A DNA stretch of 64,000 bases from Desulfobacterales bacterium (GCA_016342285.1 JAEINQ010000038.1:1-64000); one strand, 5' to 3'; numbered from the stretch's first letter, positions 10,570 to 18,383 are shown. Made by a program: numbers and translations. Notes: generated by a model not told the origin, from the sequence alone.

Positions 10570-11154
10570 TTATGGGGCTTTCCGGTCCTGACGGGTTTTG
10601 ATCCCGGGAGGAACAAAATGGTTGTCAGAAAGGGGGCTGCCACCCTTGATGATCCTCATTTTTTTGCCCGGAACCGCGATCGTTCGTTCCAGACCCCGCA
10701 GAAAATCCGCGGCCGGGACCTTTTTTCGTTCGAAAAAAACAGTGTCCCGCGTAATGGGGATCTTACCCTGCCGGCCGTTGTAAAGCCTGAGCGGATTGGT
10801 TTGCAGGAAAAGGATCGCCTCCTCGCCCGCCTTAAAGGCGGCGCTGTCGGTCACCGTTTCGGTAAGCCCGTCCACAGTGCCGCCGATGACCTCCATCTCG
10901 AACCGGTCGGCCGGACCGCGGCCTTTGAGGGTAGAAAGCGTTTCAAAGCGGACCGTGGTGTAGATGTGCCGACCGGCATCGTCCGCCCGCCATCGGGCAT
11001 CGGTTTCCCTGACCCGGGCGCGAAGAATCAGGTCGGATTGGGCGGTCATGGCAGGAAGGTCAGCGGGGCGCTCGACCATGGCCGCCAGGGCGGGAATCGC
11101 CAGCGCAAAAAAGAAGAAGATCGTCACCCAAAATATCGCTGGTGCTTTCTTCAT
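10570..11154 (-). CDS. Exported protein of unknown function, partner of the metalloprotease
   Basis: A 194-residue protein with an N-terminal signal (APAIFWVTIFFFFALAIPAL). The mature part has the pattern of small exported proteins often seen beside matrixin-like proteases: a Ser-Asp-Leu-Ile-Leu-Arg-Ala-Arg-Val strand, an Ile-Tyr-Thr-Thr-Val strand, a Leu-Lys-Gly turn, a Gly-Gly-Thr-Val turn and a GEEAILFL motif. It ends 41 bp before the start of the protease gene on the same strand, so co-expression is likely. A role as chaperone, inhibitor or assembly partner would be a guess. The start has a weak GAGG ribosome site. Confidence 0.7.
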   Translation of the reverse strand: MKKAPAIFWVTIFFFFALAIPALAAMVERPADLPAMTAQSDLILRARVRETDARWRADDAGRHIYTTVRFETLSTLKGRGPADRFEMEVIGGTVDGLTETVTDSAAFKAGEEAILFLQTNPLRLYNGRQGKIPITRDTVFFERKKVPAADFLRGLERTIAVPGKKMRIIKGGSPLSDNHFVPPGIKTRQDRKAP

Positions 11155-11272
11155 GACTCATTGACCTCGTGGCTGCCGAATGGCAAAAAGGTCGTGTGGA
11201 TCGGATACGTTTTATGCAAAGGATAGATCGATAAAAATTTCATATCACAATCATTAAAAATTGACAAATCTT

Positions 11273-11396
11273 TCGAGGCTTTGTCCAGGCTTCGCTGAAA
11301 GCTACGACCCGGCAGGCCGGAAGTCTTGAAAAACATCCAGTCCACCTGTCGGGCGTAGCCAAAGGCGGAGACTGATCCTTTCAATCCTGTCTGAAA
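11273..11396. repeat. Degenerate GACAGGAT-family element (3' half)
   Basis: Intergenic sequence before the cohesin gene carries the right half of the repeat family: TCCGGAAG-like and CTTGAAAA segments followed by ATCCAGTCCACCTGTC and CAATCCTGTCTGAAAACA. The left terminus is not recognisable. The unit has been interrupted by a GGGCGTAGCCAAAGGC insertion. Confidence 0.45.
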
Positions 11397-11402
11397 ACAT
11401 TC

Positions 11403-11867
11403 TCACGGTCGAAGTGGGGCGGCGGCGATCACCACCGAACCGTTTTTTACCTGGCAGTCAATACCCTTGAGTTGATCGTTCATGAGTTGGACCGCCTCTA
11501 TGGCCACAACCGTAGTTTGCGCGGTGGCCTGGGGCGTGGCGGCAAATTCGATTCTGGCGACGGCGAAATCAGCGCCCTTGATCCCCTTGGCACCGGCCAT
11601 GACCAGCTTCAACTGCCCAGGCTTTTTGGCATTGACCACATGGATCAGGGATTTGGTTTGACGGGTCTTGGCGGCCTTTCGGTATTGGAGCATGCCCGGA
11701 TCGTAGCGGATCACCAGTTCGATGCCGGCCAGATTGTCCACCTGGTCGATCATGACCGACACCACGACGGTGCCATCGGCCTCGGCGCGGGTCGGGGGAA
11801 TGAAGATTTCCGTTCCCCATACCGGGCAGGCCCACAGGAATAGAAAAATGAATGCAAATGATCTCAT
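11403..11867 (-). CDS. Single-domain exported cohesin-like protein
   Basis: A 154-residue protein: a signal peptide (RSFAFIFLFLWACPVWG) followed by one cohesin-type domain. Diagnostic segments are VVVSVMIDQVDNLAGIEL, VIRYDPGMLQY, KLVMAGAKGIKGADFAVARI and VKNGSVVI, the strand order expected for the jelly-roll cohesin fold. There is no anchor, S-layer domain or second module, so it could act as a small soluble adaptor. The dockerin protease at 9053-10528 is the obvious candidate partner, and gspC follows upstream. The function is inferred from fold similarity and context. Confidence 0.75.
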   Translation of the reverse strand: MRSFAFIFLFLWACPVWGTEIFIPPTRAEADGTVVVSVMIDQVDNLAGIELVIRYDPGMLQYRKAAKTRQTKSLIHVVNAKKPGQLKLVMAGAKGIKGADFAVARIEFAATPQATAQTTVVAIEAVQLMNDQLKGIDCQVKNGSVVIAAAPLRP

Positions 11868-12483
11868 GGCGATAATAGGGGACAGTTAAAAGCCGGATGA
11901 CAGGATACCGCAAAACATTTTAACCGCGAAGGATGCCAAGAAACGCGAAGTTCGCTAAGGTTTTTCAGTCGATCGGGTCCCTGCTGGTGCAGGGCGTGCG
12001 ATCGGCTGAAAGATGCCGGCCCTGGCGGGCAAAAGCCACGTTGTACCCAAGCTGGTGATACGGCAGATGACCCGAAGCACTGTGCCATCCCGCAGGGATC
12101 GAAATCTTTTTCGAATCGTTCGTTCCGATTCAGAATTTCGTCCGGAAGCATTGAAAAAACTCCGGTCAATCCTGTTCATCCTGTCTGAAAAAAGCCCTTA
12201 AAACCCTTTGACAGGATCTTACGGATCTTCAGGATCTACAGGATATGTGCGGCCCGGCCGGACGCCGGGATCAAATGGCTGCATACGTCTACGCCATTTA
12301 GGCTTCGCCGCACAGGTCCGCTCACGCGGAGGGTGTGACACCAAGCGCCACTTGAAATACCGAGATTCCCGAAATGTTCTTCACCTCGCCGCAGGCGATG
12401 ATTTCTTTCGCGGGTTCGTCCGGAACCCGTGAAAAATCCGGTCCATCCTGTTCATCCTGTCTAACAAAGAGCCCCCAAGGACG
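11868..12483. repeat. Repeat-filled intergenic region between gspC and the cohesin gene, including one complete GACAGGAT element
   Basis: No gene is seen in these 616 bp. The region holds an AACCGCGAAGGATGCC-type stretch (11920-11960), a partial GACAGGAT-family element (about 12085-12186, ending CATCCTGTCTGAAAA) and one complete element at 12210-12461 with the variant core also present at 8796-9041. Reading frames here are short and have no recognisable product. Confidence 0.6.
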
Positions 12484-13425
12484 TCAGTTTTCCACCTGGA
12501 CATTGAATTCCTGAGGCTGTCCGCCGCGCCGGACCCCGAGGGTAATGGCCGACGACGATTTAAGGCCCCGGTAGAGTTTCAACGCATCGTTGGTTGAAAC
12601 AATGGCATCGGCATTGACCCGGGTCAGGATGTCACCGTTTTGCAGCCCCATTCGGCCGAGAAGGGATTCAGGCCCAATGCCGGTGAGCACCAGACCGCTG
12701 GGCTTGGCGTTTTCCACAAAGGGTCGAATGCGGACCTGCTTCATAAAGCTGTTGATGTTGCGCAGATGGGGCTGGATGTCGGCCTTGGAAATCGTGACCT
12801 GTTCGCCGCCCCCAGGTTCGGCCCCAGCCATCTCTGCACCCTCTGCTTCCACGTCTTCTGCTTCCCGAACAACATCGGCCAACTGCGGCGGCGCCTCTTC
12901 ACTCGCCGGCAACGCCCGTGGTTCCGGCCCTGATCTTGGACCGGCCCCCCTGACGTCTTGAATATCTTCGATCTCGAGAATCTCTTCCTTGCCGTTGACG
13001 GAAAGGACAATCTTTTCCCTTAAAATCTGCTTGACCGTGGCCGATGCAACCAGATCGCCTACGCGATAAAGATTTTGCTCCTTTGACTTTGGGTCCTCGA
13101 CCACGGCATAGCCCGGGCCGCCCGCCTCGGAAACCGTGCCGAGGAGTTTGAGTTTCAAGGAGGTCGGCTTAAGTTCTTCGACCGGTTTCGATGGCTGGAC
13201 AGTGCCGTCCGCCTTTGTTTTGAAAAGATCACGATCGGCAATGATCTGGTAACTGGATAGGGAGCCCATCTTTGGGGGGGTAAACGGCTTTTTCAACAGT
13301 GGCGGAGGCGGTGCGATTTTGGCAGGATCCACAGAATCGGCGTTGAGAATACCGTAGGTTTGAACCCCCAAACCCAACACAACGGCAACCAATGCCACAA
13401 TCAGCGTGTTCAAAACCCGGATCAT
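12484..13425 (-). CDS. gspC: Type II secretion system protein GspC
   Basis: A 313-residue inner-membrane protein: a single N-terminal membrane helix (residues ~7-27, TLIVALVAVVLGLGVQTYG), a proline-rich linker, the GspC homology region (~60-150, with IADRDLFKTK and LKLLGTV followed by AVVEDPKSKEQNLYRVGD), a linker, and a C-terminal PDZ domain (~225-313, with GLVLTGIGPESLLGRMGL and GDILTRVNADAI). The order is the classic GspC layout linking the inner-membrane platform to the GspD secretin. No other gsp gene is in the window. It lies next to exported cohesin, dockerin and protease genes, which would be natural type II cargo. The Pro/Glu-rich spacer before the PDZ domain is longer than usual. 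Confidence 0.92.
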   Translation of the reverse strand: MIRVLNTLIVALVAVVLGLGVQTYGILNADSVDPAKIAPPPPLLKKPFTPPKMGSLSSYQIIADRDLFKTKADGTVQPSKPVEELKPTSLKLKLLGTVSEAGGPGYAVVEDPKSKEQNLYRVGDLVASATVKQILREKIVLSVNGKEEILEIEDIQDVRGAGPRSGPEPRALPASEEAPPQLADVVREAEDVEAEGAEMAGAEPGGGEQVTISKADIQPHLRNINSFMKQVRIRPFVENAKPSGLVLTGIGPESLLGRMGLQNGDILTRVNADAIVSTNDALKLYRGLKSSSAITLGVRRGGQPQEFNVQVEN

Positions 13426-13443
13426 CTATCCTATCCGCAATTC

Positions 13444-13554
13444 GTAAGCGTTCACAGGGCACCGCATCTGCTTTGTTCCCGGGCATTTGAAGTACAGAAA
13501 AGTACGACTGCATGCCCGGCGCCTCGCATCTACGGCACCCTGTGAACGCTTACC
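13444..13554. repeat. 111-bp palindromic MITE-like element, copy A
   Basis: The element is bounded by inverted ends GTAAGCGTTCACAGGG and CCCTGTGAACGCTTACC, with further internal complementarity (GCACCGCATCTGC, GCATCTACGGCACC). A copy in the opposite orientation lies at 45935-46047 with most positions identical. It is too short to encode a transposase and looks like a non-autonomous element or REP-type sequence. It sits just upstream of gspC. Confidence 0.75.
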
Positions 13555-14207
13555 GGTCGAAGGCTCGGAAGGCCGCCTACGTTTCAACCCTGTGAACAGG
13601 CACCGCAATTCAATGGTCCCATGACGGATCCCCTGTCGTAACGCTCGGGTGCCGGGCACTTCAGGCAAAACCGGGATGCAAAGCTCCGCCCCTTGGGGGC
13701 AAAACATACTATGCCCCATATGGCTGGAATTACAACTCTTTTTATTAGATAAACCTTTATTATCACATTTTTCGAATCGATTCTGTGACCTATCGCACAA
13801 AATCACATTTAAACGGGCCCATTGGCGAATTGGTCAATCCCCAATCGGCAAATCCGATTTGCCTTCCGGCCGATGCAATCATGGCAAGAAGGTTCCAAGG
13901 ATTCGTTAACCTTTATTTTTTCACTGGGGATTGTTCGAAACCATACAGTATATTTGACAATTTGTGCAAACAATTCAATGGTGAATAAAATGGGTAGGTT
14001 TTAGGTATCTATCGTCATCCCGTTGCCGGTCGAAAAAGCCAGATGTCTGATGTCCGTAGTCGGATGTCAGTGACTGACGGATGACCGATGACCGCTTGGA
14101 AACATTGAACCGCGAAGTTCGCGAAGGACGCTAAGGTTATTTTTTGGCGCGGATCAGGCGTCGCCCACGGCTATGCCCGACAGGTTTTCGCGGATGGCGC
14201 GGATTTT
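13555..14207. other. Intergenic region with repeat fragments only
   Basis: No convincing gene. The region contains a second, partial CCTGTGAACAGGCACCGC sequence related to the preceding element, an AT-rich stretch at 13735-13800, a degenerate GATGTC-type repeat (14038-14098) and a GCGAAGTTCGCGAAGG stretch (14107-14135). The gspC promoter probably lies at its left end, but no clear -35/-10 pair was recognised. Confidence 0.4.
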
Positions 14208-14627
14208 TCAGGTCAACCGGTCGGGCCCCTGCTGCGCGGACGGATCGAGTAAGCATTGGCATCTGTCGAGATAGCCGCAGAGCGACGTCCGGCATTTTTT
14301 GTTCCCCCACCGGAACCGGATCCCGCAGCGGCGGATGGGAACGGAGGTGATAAAGGATGCGCTGTTTTCGACCGGATCATCGTGGACGATACAGCAGGCA
14401 ATGCCGTCTATATGGAATTCGTCGCCGACATTAAAGACCGATAGTTTCTGAAAATAGGCGGTCAGGGGATTTCTCACAAGCCGAGCCTGGCCCATGTACT
14501 CGAAAAGAAGGCCGGTTTCACTGAAATTCTTCACCAGGCCGAGCCGGCTGGAAGAGTTCAGCATTGCAAAGGTTTTTTCGCGAGCCGAAATGCGTTCTTT
14601 TTTTCGACGTTCGACATGGAGTCTCAT
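14208..14627 (-). CDS. PilZ-domain protein (paralogue 1)
   Basis: A 139-residue protein beginning with a basic ERRKKERISAREK segment, the typical PilZ entry with an RxxxR-like c-di-GMP motif, followed by LVKNFSETGLLFEY, which matches the D/NxSxxG element of PilZ. It has no signal peptide and is probably cytoplasmic. A close paralogue lies at 22327-22722 in the exopolysaccharide locus, so the two may share partners. The last residues (LDPSAQQGPDRLT) come from a repeated intergenic sequence that the gene has read into, and the paralogue ends at a different point there. C-di-GMP binding is inferred. Confidence 0.72.
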   Translation of the reverse strand: MRLHVERRKKERISAREKTFAMLNSSSRLGLVKNFSETGLLFEYMGQARLVRNPLTAYFQKLSVFNVGDEFHIDGIACCIVHDDPVENSASFITSVPIRRCGIRFRWGNKKCRTSLCGYLDRCQCLLDPSAQQGPDRLT

Positions 14628-14713
14628 GGGACAACCTTTCCGTTGGAATTTGTTCCAGTATCAGGTGTCAGAGAACAGAGGGCAGTGGATGACGGATATC
14701 AGGAAAACTTTTT

Positions 14714-14762
14714 TTTGCGCGGATTTCGCGGATTGCACGGATTTTTCAGGTCAACCGATCTG
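14714..14762. repeat. CGCGGATT-type repeat, ending CAGGTCAACC
   Basis: The sequence GCGCGGATTTCGCGGATTGC leading to ATTTTTCAGGTCAACCGATC recurs with small changes near 14150-14215, 17451-17497, 22265-22315 and, in shortened form, 23117-23142. All are intergenic and lie beside PilZ or toxin-antitoxin genes. No function is assigned. Confidence 0.6.
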
Positions 14763-14993
14763 CCGGAAAGCCACTGCCGGCTGCTCCGGTTGACCTAAAG
14801 AGGGCATGGGGCTTACGTCTACGCTCACTGAGCTACGCCGCACAGGTCGCTCTGTAAGCTTCGACCCCACAGGTCGCCTGGCGGCGAGGGTGAACCTGCT
14901 TTGAGGGACGGATGCGATTGGTTTTGGTTGAGTCATCAGTGAAATTTGTGCCAGGATAACTTGTTTTTTGCATTGAACCGCGGGGGGAACAGG

Positions 14994-15392
14994 CTACCGG
15001 GTCCAATTTTCGACTGGCAACCCTGTAACGCGTCCAAACTCTCGCTCATTATTGGTGACCAGGATTGCCCCTTGGCTGATGGCATGGGCGGCGATGAACA
15101 GGTCGTTGCCGCCGATGACCAACCCCCTTTTCTCAAGATCGGATCGAACATCGCCATAAGCCAAGGCCGCGTCTTTATCAAATGGAAGGATCTCCAAGAC
15201 ATCACTCAATTGGCTGAGCTTATTCAGGTTTTCTTTGATATGGACGCTCTTTTTCGCCCCGTTTACCAGTTCGGCAAAGGTAATGGACGACATGCACAGA
15301 TCCTCTGGGGTGATGGTTTCCAAGCGCTTTAAGACATTGAGCGGTTTGCGTTTGATGATGTAGATGCAGATATCGGTATCAAGCATGTACAT
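14994..15392 (-). CDS. vapC: VapC-type PIN-domain toxin (copy 1)
   Basis: A 132-residue PIN ribonuclease. Acidic metal-binding positions are visible in MYMLDTDICIYIIK (Asp-5, Asp-7), in the mid-protein SSITFAELVNG (Glu) and in the C-terminal GGNDLFIAAHAISQGA (Asp), followed by LVTNNEREF. PIN toxins cut RNA, often initiator tRNA, until bound by the antitoxin. The start codon overlaps the end of vapB by one base, so the genes are translationally coupled. The protein is identical in sequence to the copy at 17544-17942. Confidence 0.9.
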   Translation of the reverse strand: MYMLDTDICIYIIKRKPLNVLKRLETITPEDLCMSSITFAELVNGAKKSVHIKENLNKLSQLSDVLEILPFDKDAALAYGDVRSDLEKRGLVIGGNDLFIAAHAISQGAILVTNNEREFGRVTGLPVENWTR

Positions 15393-15622
15393 TATAGCGG
15401 TTCCCTAGACTGCACGGGGGGTTGGTCGCGACCGCTTTCCATGAAATCGTCCGACAGCGCAGTCAGCAGATCAAAAACCTTGACCATGTTTTGAGGTTTT
15501 TTCCGCAACACGACCTCGTCGCCCCTGCGGAAGATTTCCACCTCGGGTACGTCGAACCGGAAGGCCTTGGGGAGCCTGACGACTTGGGAATTCCCGTTTT
15601 GAAACACCTTTGTGGTTGTCAT
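15392..15622 (-). CDS. vapB: VapB-type antitoxin, AbrB/MazE fold (copy 1)
   Basis: The start at 15622 (MTTTKVFQNGNSQ) is preceded by GGGAGG at good spacing; an ATG 15 bp upstream is possible but lacks a ribosome site. The N-terminal KVFQNGNSQVVRLPKAFRF is the swapped-hairpin AbrB DNA-binding motif, and the C-terminal tail binds the PIN toxin. Upstream, an inverted repeat TGTAT...ATACA (about 15642-15664) is a plausible autoregulatory operator. Confidence 0.9.
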   Translation of the reverse strand: MTTTKVFQNGNSQVVRLPKAFRFDVPEVEIFRRGDEVVLRKKPQNMVKVFDLLTALSDDFMESGRDQPPVQSREPL

Positions 15623-15687
15623 TTCAGCACCTCCCATTTTGTATGTACGGCAAGTATATACATTGGGTGTGGTTTTGGCAAGTGTGG

Positions 15688-15853
15688 TAGCAGATCTTGT
15701 AGCTCATTTTCCGAAAACGTCGCTGTGCTCGAAAACGCTCCCGGACTTGTAGTCTGATCTTGCCTCCTTGATGCTATCGATAAAATCGGGCGAAGTGGCT
15801 GCCAGTAAATCTTCCAAAAAAGGAAAAAGAGGGGTCAAATCTTGAATCTTGAA
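15688..15853 (-). pseudogene. Remnant of a Phd-type antitoxin followed by a RelE-type toxin start, cut by the vapBC repeat
   Basis: Minus-strand reading from about 15853 gives an antitoxin-like C-terminus, SPDFIDSIKEARSDYKSG then VFEHSDVFGK, stopping at 15704. Its stop overlaps an ATG at 15707 that opens MSYKIC, the usual start of RelE-family toxins, but the frame leaves the toxin after six codons, exactly where the 735-bp vapBC repeat begins (15687). The 5' part of the antitoxin is also missing. The vapBC unit therefore appears to have been inserted into an older toxin-antitoxin operon. Confidence 0.65.
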
Positions 15854-15892
15854 TCAACCTTGATCTGAAGGGCCAGATGACGGGTTAAAGAC

Positions 15893-16030
15893 AGATGTCA
15901 GATGTCTGAGGTCGGAAAAGCCCGATGTCAGATGTCAGATGTCTGAGGTCTGAGGTCTGAGGTCTGAGGTCTGAGGTCAGGGACTGCAAGGGCTGAGGGC
16001 CTGATGTCGGATATCGGATGTCAGAGGTCT
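15893..16030. repeat. Degenerate tandem repeat of GATGTCAGATGTCTGAGGTC units
   Basis: Runs of 7-to-10-base words such as GATGTCA, GATGTCT and GAGGTCT are iterated many times. Similar stretches occur at 14038-14098, 18256-18300, 22760-22920, 23085-23112 and 28578-28615. All are non-coding and flank toxin-antitoxin, PilZ or polysaccharide genes. Confidence 0.7.
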
Positions 16031-16057
16031 GAATCCAAACTAACCAAAAGCCTGTCA

Positions 16058-16459
16058 TCATTTTTGTTTGACAATGAACGGATCCGGGTTGCGGATCATC
16101 TTCCCTATCATACTACCAATGTGAATGCATTCGTTTGATAGATGTTCCTGCTCCATTTTTTGGATGTAGCCGCAATTCAACGCAAAATCCAGCCAAGTGC
16201 CTGTCTCACTGTTCTCACCATCGGCATCCGTCAGTTTGCTTAAAAAATGCGCTGGATACCTTCTCTTCGCCCACGCCCACGCTTCCCTTAGGTTGGCGCA
16301 TACCGAACGTGAAGATCTTCTGATCTGGTCCGTTAACGAAAATTTTTCCTCAGCCGGCCAGTGCTTGCTTAATGTGAATATTTCCATGGACAAGGTATAG
16401 GCGCTTTTGTAGACGCGAAGATCCTTGGCCGATTTGATCTGGTCTGTTGCGCTATCCAC
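16058..16459 (-). CDS. Four-helix-bundle protein (S23/TIGR02436 type)
   Basis: A 133-residue protein with the family signatures DLRVYKSAYTLSMEIF near the N-terminus, FSLTDQIRRSSRSVCANLRE in the second helix and a Cys/Tyr-containing helix NCGYIQKMEQE. Family members are found in 23S rRNA intervening sequences and scattered in chromosomes, often close to mobile or repeat-rich loci; the molecular role is not settled. Here it stands alone between two toxin-antitoxin systems. Confidence 0.8.
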   Translation of the reverse strand: MDSATDQIKSAKDLRVYKSAYTLSMEIFTLSKHWPAEEKFSLTDQIRRSSRSVCANLREAWAWAKRRYPAHFLSKLTDADGENSETGTWLDFALNCGYIQKMEQEHLSNECIHIGSMIGKMIRNPDPFIVKQK

Positions 16460-16566
16460 TTTATTTTCTTTGTTTTCAGAAAAAAGCGGGTCTTGTATCT
16501 TGAAATCGGTAACCTTGTTATGAGGCTAATTCCTAACAGCTAATCGCTCAATTTAGGTTCAATACA

Positions 16567-16890
16567 TTATCTCAAATTTCGTTGCTGAAGTATTTCCGGG
16601 ATATTCCGCCTGCCGTCTATAATGCAATGGACAAAAACATCAGTTTTGATGATCTGGTAGATAATACGGTATACTTTTACATGGATTTCGCGATATTCAT
16701 ACACATCAATTCGTTGAAGCTCTGGGGGATAATGACCTTTTTCCGGGTTGCATGATAGGTTGTGACAGGCTGTTTCTATTTCTAAAAAAATCTTTCCCGC
16801 ATTTTGTGGGTATCCGGCTTTTTTTATATAGTCATAGATTTCAAAAAGATCCTTTTCCGCATCAGAAATGACATGAACGCTGTATTTCAT
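16567..16890 (-). CDS. RelE/ParE-family toxin
   Basis: A 107-residue toxin with the family layout: YSVHVISDAEKDLFEIYDYI in the N-terminal strand-helix, a central LSCNPEKGHYPPEL turn, then YREIHVKVYRIIYQI and the C-terminal IIDGRRNIPEIL, where the Arg pair occupies the expected active or binding region. The start overlaps the antitoxin end by 4 bases (ATGA), typical for a coupled antitoxin-first operon. Whether it targets ribosome-bound mRNA (RelE-like) or gyrase (ParE-like) cannot be told from the sequence. Confidence 0.88.
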   Translation of the reverse strand: MKYSVHVISDAEKDLFEIYDYIKKAGYPQNAGKIFLEIETACHNLSCNPEKGHYPPELQRIDVYEYREIHVKVYRIIYQIIKTDVFVHCIIDGRRNIPEILQQRNLR

Positions 16891-17171
16891 GCCGATTGGT
16901 CTTCTTGGATTTTCTTTTTCAAATTGTTAAAAACATCGGTGACAGATCGATATTCACCGTTCCTGAAACTATTTTGGCTTTGGGCCAATATTTTTAGCAT
17001 GGCAAGGCTTTCCTGGGTCTGTTCGTATTGGACAATATCCTGGAGAATCGCTTTGGCTTCCCCATTTTGAGTAATAACCATGGGTTGTCTGCGGTCCGCA
17101 ATTTGCCGAACAATTTCCGAAGCATGTGCCTTAAAATAGCTGATGGGTTTTACAGATTCGCTAAGTTTCAT
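16887..17171 (-). CDS. Phd/YefM-family antitoxin
   Basis: The start at 17171 (MKLSESVKPISYFK) follows GGAGGACAAA; an ATG 12 bp upstream is less well placed. The segment KPISYFKAHASEIVRQI and then PMVITQNGEAKAILQDI is the Phd/YefM DNA-binding domain; the C-terminal Lys/Glu-rich helix would wrap the toxin. It forms an operon with the RelE/ParE toxin. A perfect inverted repeat just upstream (17201-17223) is the likely operator. Confidence 0.9.
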   Translation of the reverse strand: MKLSESVKPISYFKAHASEIVRQIADRRQPMVITQNGEAKAILQDIVQYEQTQESLAMLKILAQSQNSFRNGEYRSVTDVFNNLKKKIQEDQSA

Positions 17172-17200
17172 TTTGTCCTCCATATTTAATCGGACCTGAT

Positions 17201-17223
17201 TTTAGACCATATTATGGTCTAAA
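17201..17223. promoter_or_regulatory. Operator palindrome of the phd-relE type operon
   Basis: Perfect inverted repeat TTTAGACCAT-ATT-ATGGTCTAAA, 10-bp arms around a 3-bp centre, 30 bp upstream of the antitoxin start. Phd-type antitoxins bind such sites with the toxin as co-repressor. Confidence 0.75.
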
Positions 17224-17503
17224 TCAAGATTAAATATGCCTTGGTTCTAAAAGGGACAAAGGGGTCGCCCATTAAAGGACTCGTCAAGAGAAAAAACACC
17301 GCCCCAGAGCAAAATCTGACATTGTTTTGCTTGACGACCCACTCACCGACTGACTGAGCGTTTCCGTCTCGCACCCAGAGGAGTATGGGTGAGCCTTGCA
17401 TTTGGCTTTTTTGATTTGGCCGTTGCTTTCGTACTACCTGTTTTTTCTTTCGCGCGGATTTCGCCGATTACGCGGATTTTTTCAGGTCAACCGATCATCT
17501 GAA
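17224..17503. other. Non-coding region before the second vapBC copy
   Basis: No gene recognised in 280 bp. The right end (17451-17497) is another CGCGGATT/CAGGTCAACC repeat, the same kind of sequence that lies a short distance upstream of the first vapBC copy. Confidence 0.4.
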
Positions 17504-17543
17504 AGGATAACTTGTTTTTGCATTGAACCGCGGGGGGAACAGG

Positions 17544-17942
17544 CTACCGGGTCCAATTTTCGACGGGCAACCCTGTAACGCGTCCAAACTCTCGCTCATT
17601 ATTGGTGACCAGGATTGCCCCTTGGCTGATGGCATGGGCGGCGATGAACAGGTCGTTGCCGCCGATGACCAACCCCCTTTTCTCAAGATCGGATCGAACA
17701 TCGCCATAAGCCAAGGCCGCGTCTTTATCAAATGGAAGGATCTCCAAGACATCACTCAATTGGCTGAGCTTATTCAGGTTTTCTTTGATATGGACGCTCT
17801 TTTTCGCCCCGTTTACCAGTTCGGCAAAGGTAATGGACGACATGCACAGATCCTCTGGGGTGATGGTTTCCAAGCGCTTTAAGACATTGAGCGGTTTGCG
17901 TTTGATGATGTAGATGCAGATATCGGTATCAAGCATGTACAT
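17544..17942 (-). CDS. vapC: VapC-type PIN-domain toxin (copy 2)
   Basis: Amino-acid sequence identical to the toxin at 14994-15392, with the same Asp/Glu metal-site positions and the same one-base coupling to its vapB. The only nucleotide difference is a silent third-position change near the C-terminus, showing a recent duplication or gene conversion. Either antitoxin should neutralise both toxins. Confidence 0.9.
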   Translation of the reverse strand: MYMLDTDICIYIIKRKPLNVLKRLETITPEDLCMSSITFAELVNGAKKSVHIKENLNKLSQLSDVLEILPFDKDAALAYGDVRSDLEKRGLVIGGNDLFIAAHAISQGAILVTNNEREFGRVTGLPVENWTR

Positions 17943-18172
17943 TATAGCGGTTCCCTAGACTGCACGGGGGGTTGGTCGCGACCGCTTTCCATGAAATCGT
18001 CCGACAGCGCAGTCAGCAGATCAAAAACCTTGACCATGTTTTGAGGTTTTTTCCGCAACACGACCTCGTCGCCCCTGCGGAAGATTTCCACCTCGGGTAC
18101 GTCGAACCGGAAGGCCTTGGGGAGCCTGACGACTTGGGAATTCCCGTTTTGAAACACCTTTGTGGTTGTCAT
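17942..18172 (-). CDS. vapB: VapB-type antitoxin (copy 2)
   Basis: Identical to the antitoxin of copy 1, start chosen at 18172 by the same GGGAGG ribosome site. It includes the AbrB-type KVFQNGNSQ motif and the same upstream TGTAT...ATACA inverted repeat. Confidence 0.9.
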   Translation of the reverse strand: MTTTKVFQNGNSQVVRLPKAFRFDVPEVEIFRRGDEVVLRKKPQNMVKVFDLLTALSDDFMESGRDQPPVQSREPL

Positions 18173-18302
18173 TTCAGCACCTCCCATTTTGTATGTACGG
18201 CAAGTATATACATTGGGTGTGGTTTTGGCAAGTGTGGGCTGATAGATTTGGAATAGATGACGGATGACAGCGTAAATCAGATGACAGAGGATGGAGGACC
18301 GT

Positions 18303-18367
18303 TAAAAAAACAAACAGAAAAAATGGGACACGGTCCGGGCGCCGCGCAGGAGGCGGCGCCCGGACCG
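18303..18367 (-). terminator. Intrinsic terminator of the FecR-domain gene
   Basis: A 15-bp inverted repeat, CGGTCCGGGCGCCGC at 18331-18345 and its complement at 18353-18367, with a 7-nt loop. On the minus strand it is followed by T-rich sequence (complement of 18303-18322). It lies 17 bp past the stop of the gene at 18384. Confidence 0.85.
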
Positions 18368-18383
18368 GTTGGGGGTCAGTGGA

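Larger units (their letters stand above)
14953..15687. repeat. 735-bp direct repeat carrying vapBC, copy 1
   Basis: The block from AGGATAACTTG to GGTTTTGGCAAGTGTGG is repeated at 17504-18237 in the same orientation. The two copies differ by one T in a T-run near the left end and one silent change in vapC (Pro codon CCA versus CCC). Each copy holds a complete vapB-vapC pair with its promoter region. The right edge cuts a RelE-type gene after six codons (see 15688-15853). Confidence 0.9.
17504..18237. repeat. 734-bp direct repeat carrying vapBC, copy 2
   Basis: Near-perfect copy of 14953-15687: one T shorter in the left T-run and one silent substitution. The two copies enclose a truncated antitoxin/toxin remnant, the four-helix-bundle gene and an intact phd-relE pair, about 1.8 kb in total. 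No transposase or terminal inverted repeat is associated with either copy. Confidence 0.9.

Noticed and set aside
13655..13715. GEMM-like (c-di-GMP riboswitch) words AGGCAAAACC and GATGCAAAGC
   Set aside because: The two conserved words are adjacent without room for the P2 stem, and no plus-strand gene follows.
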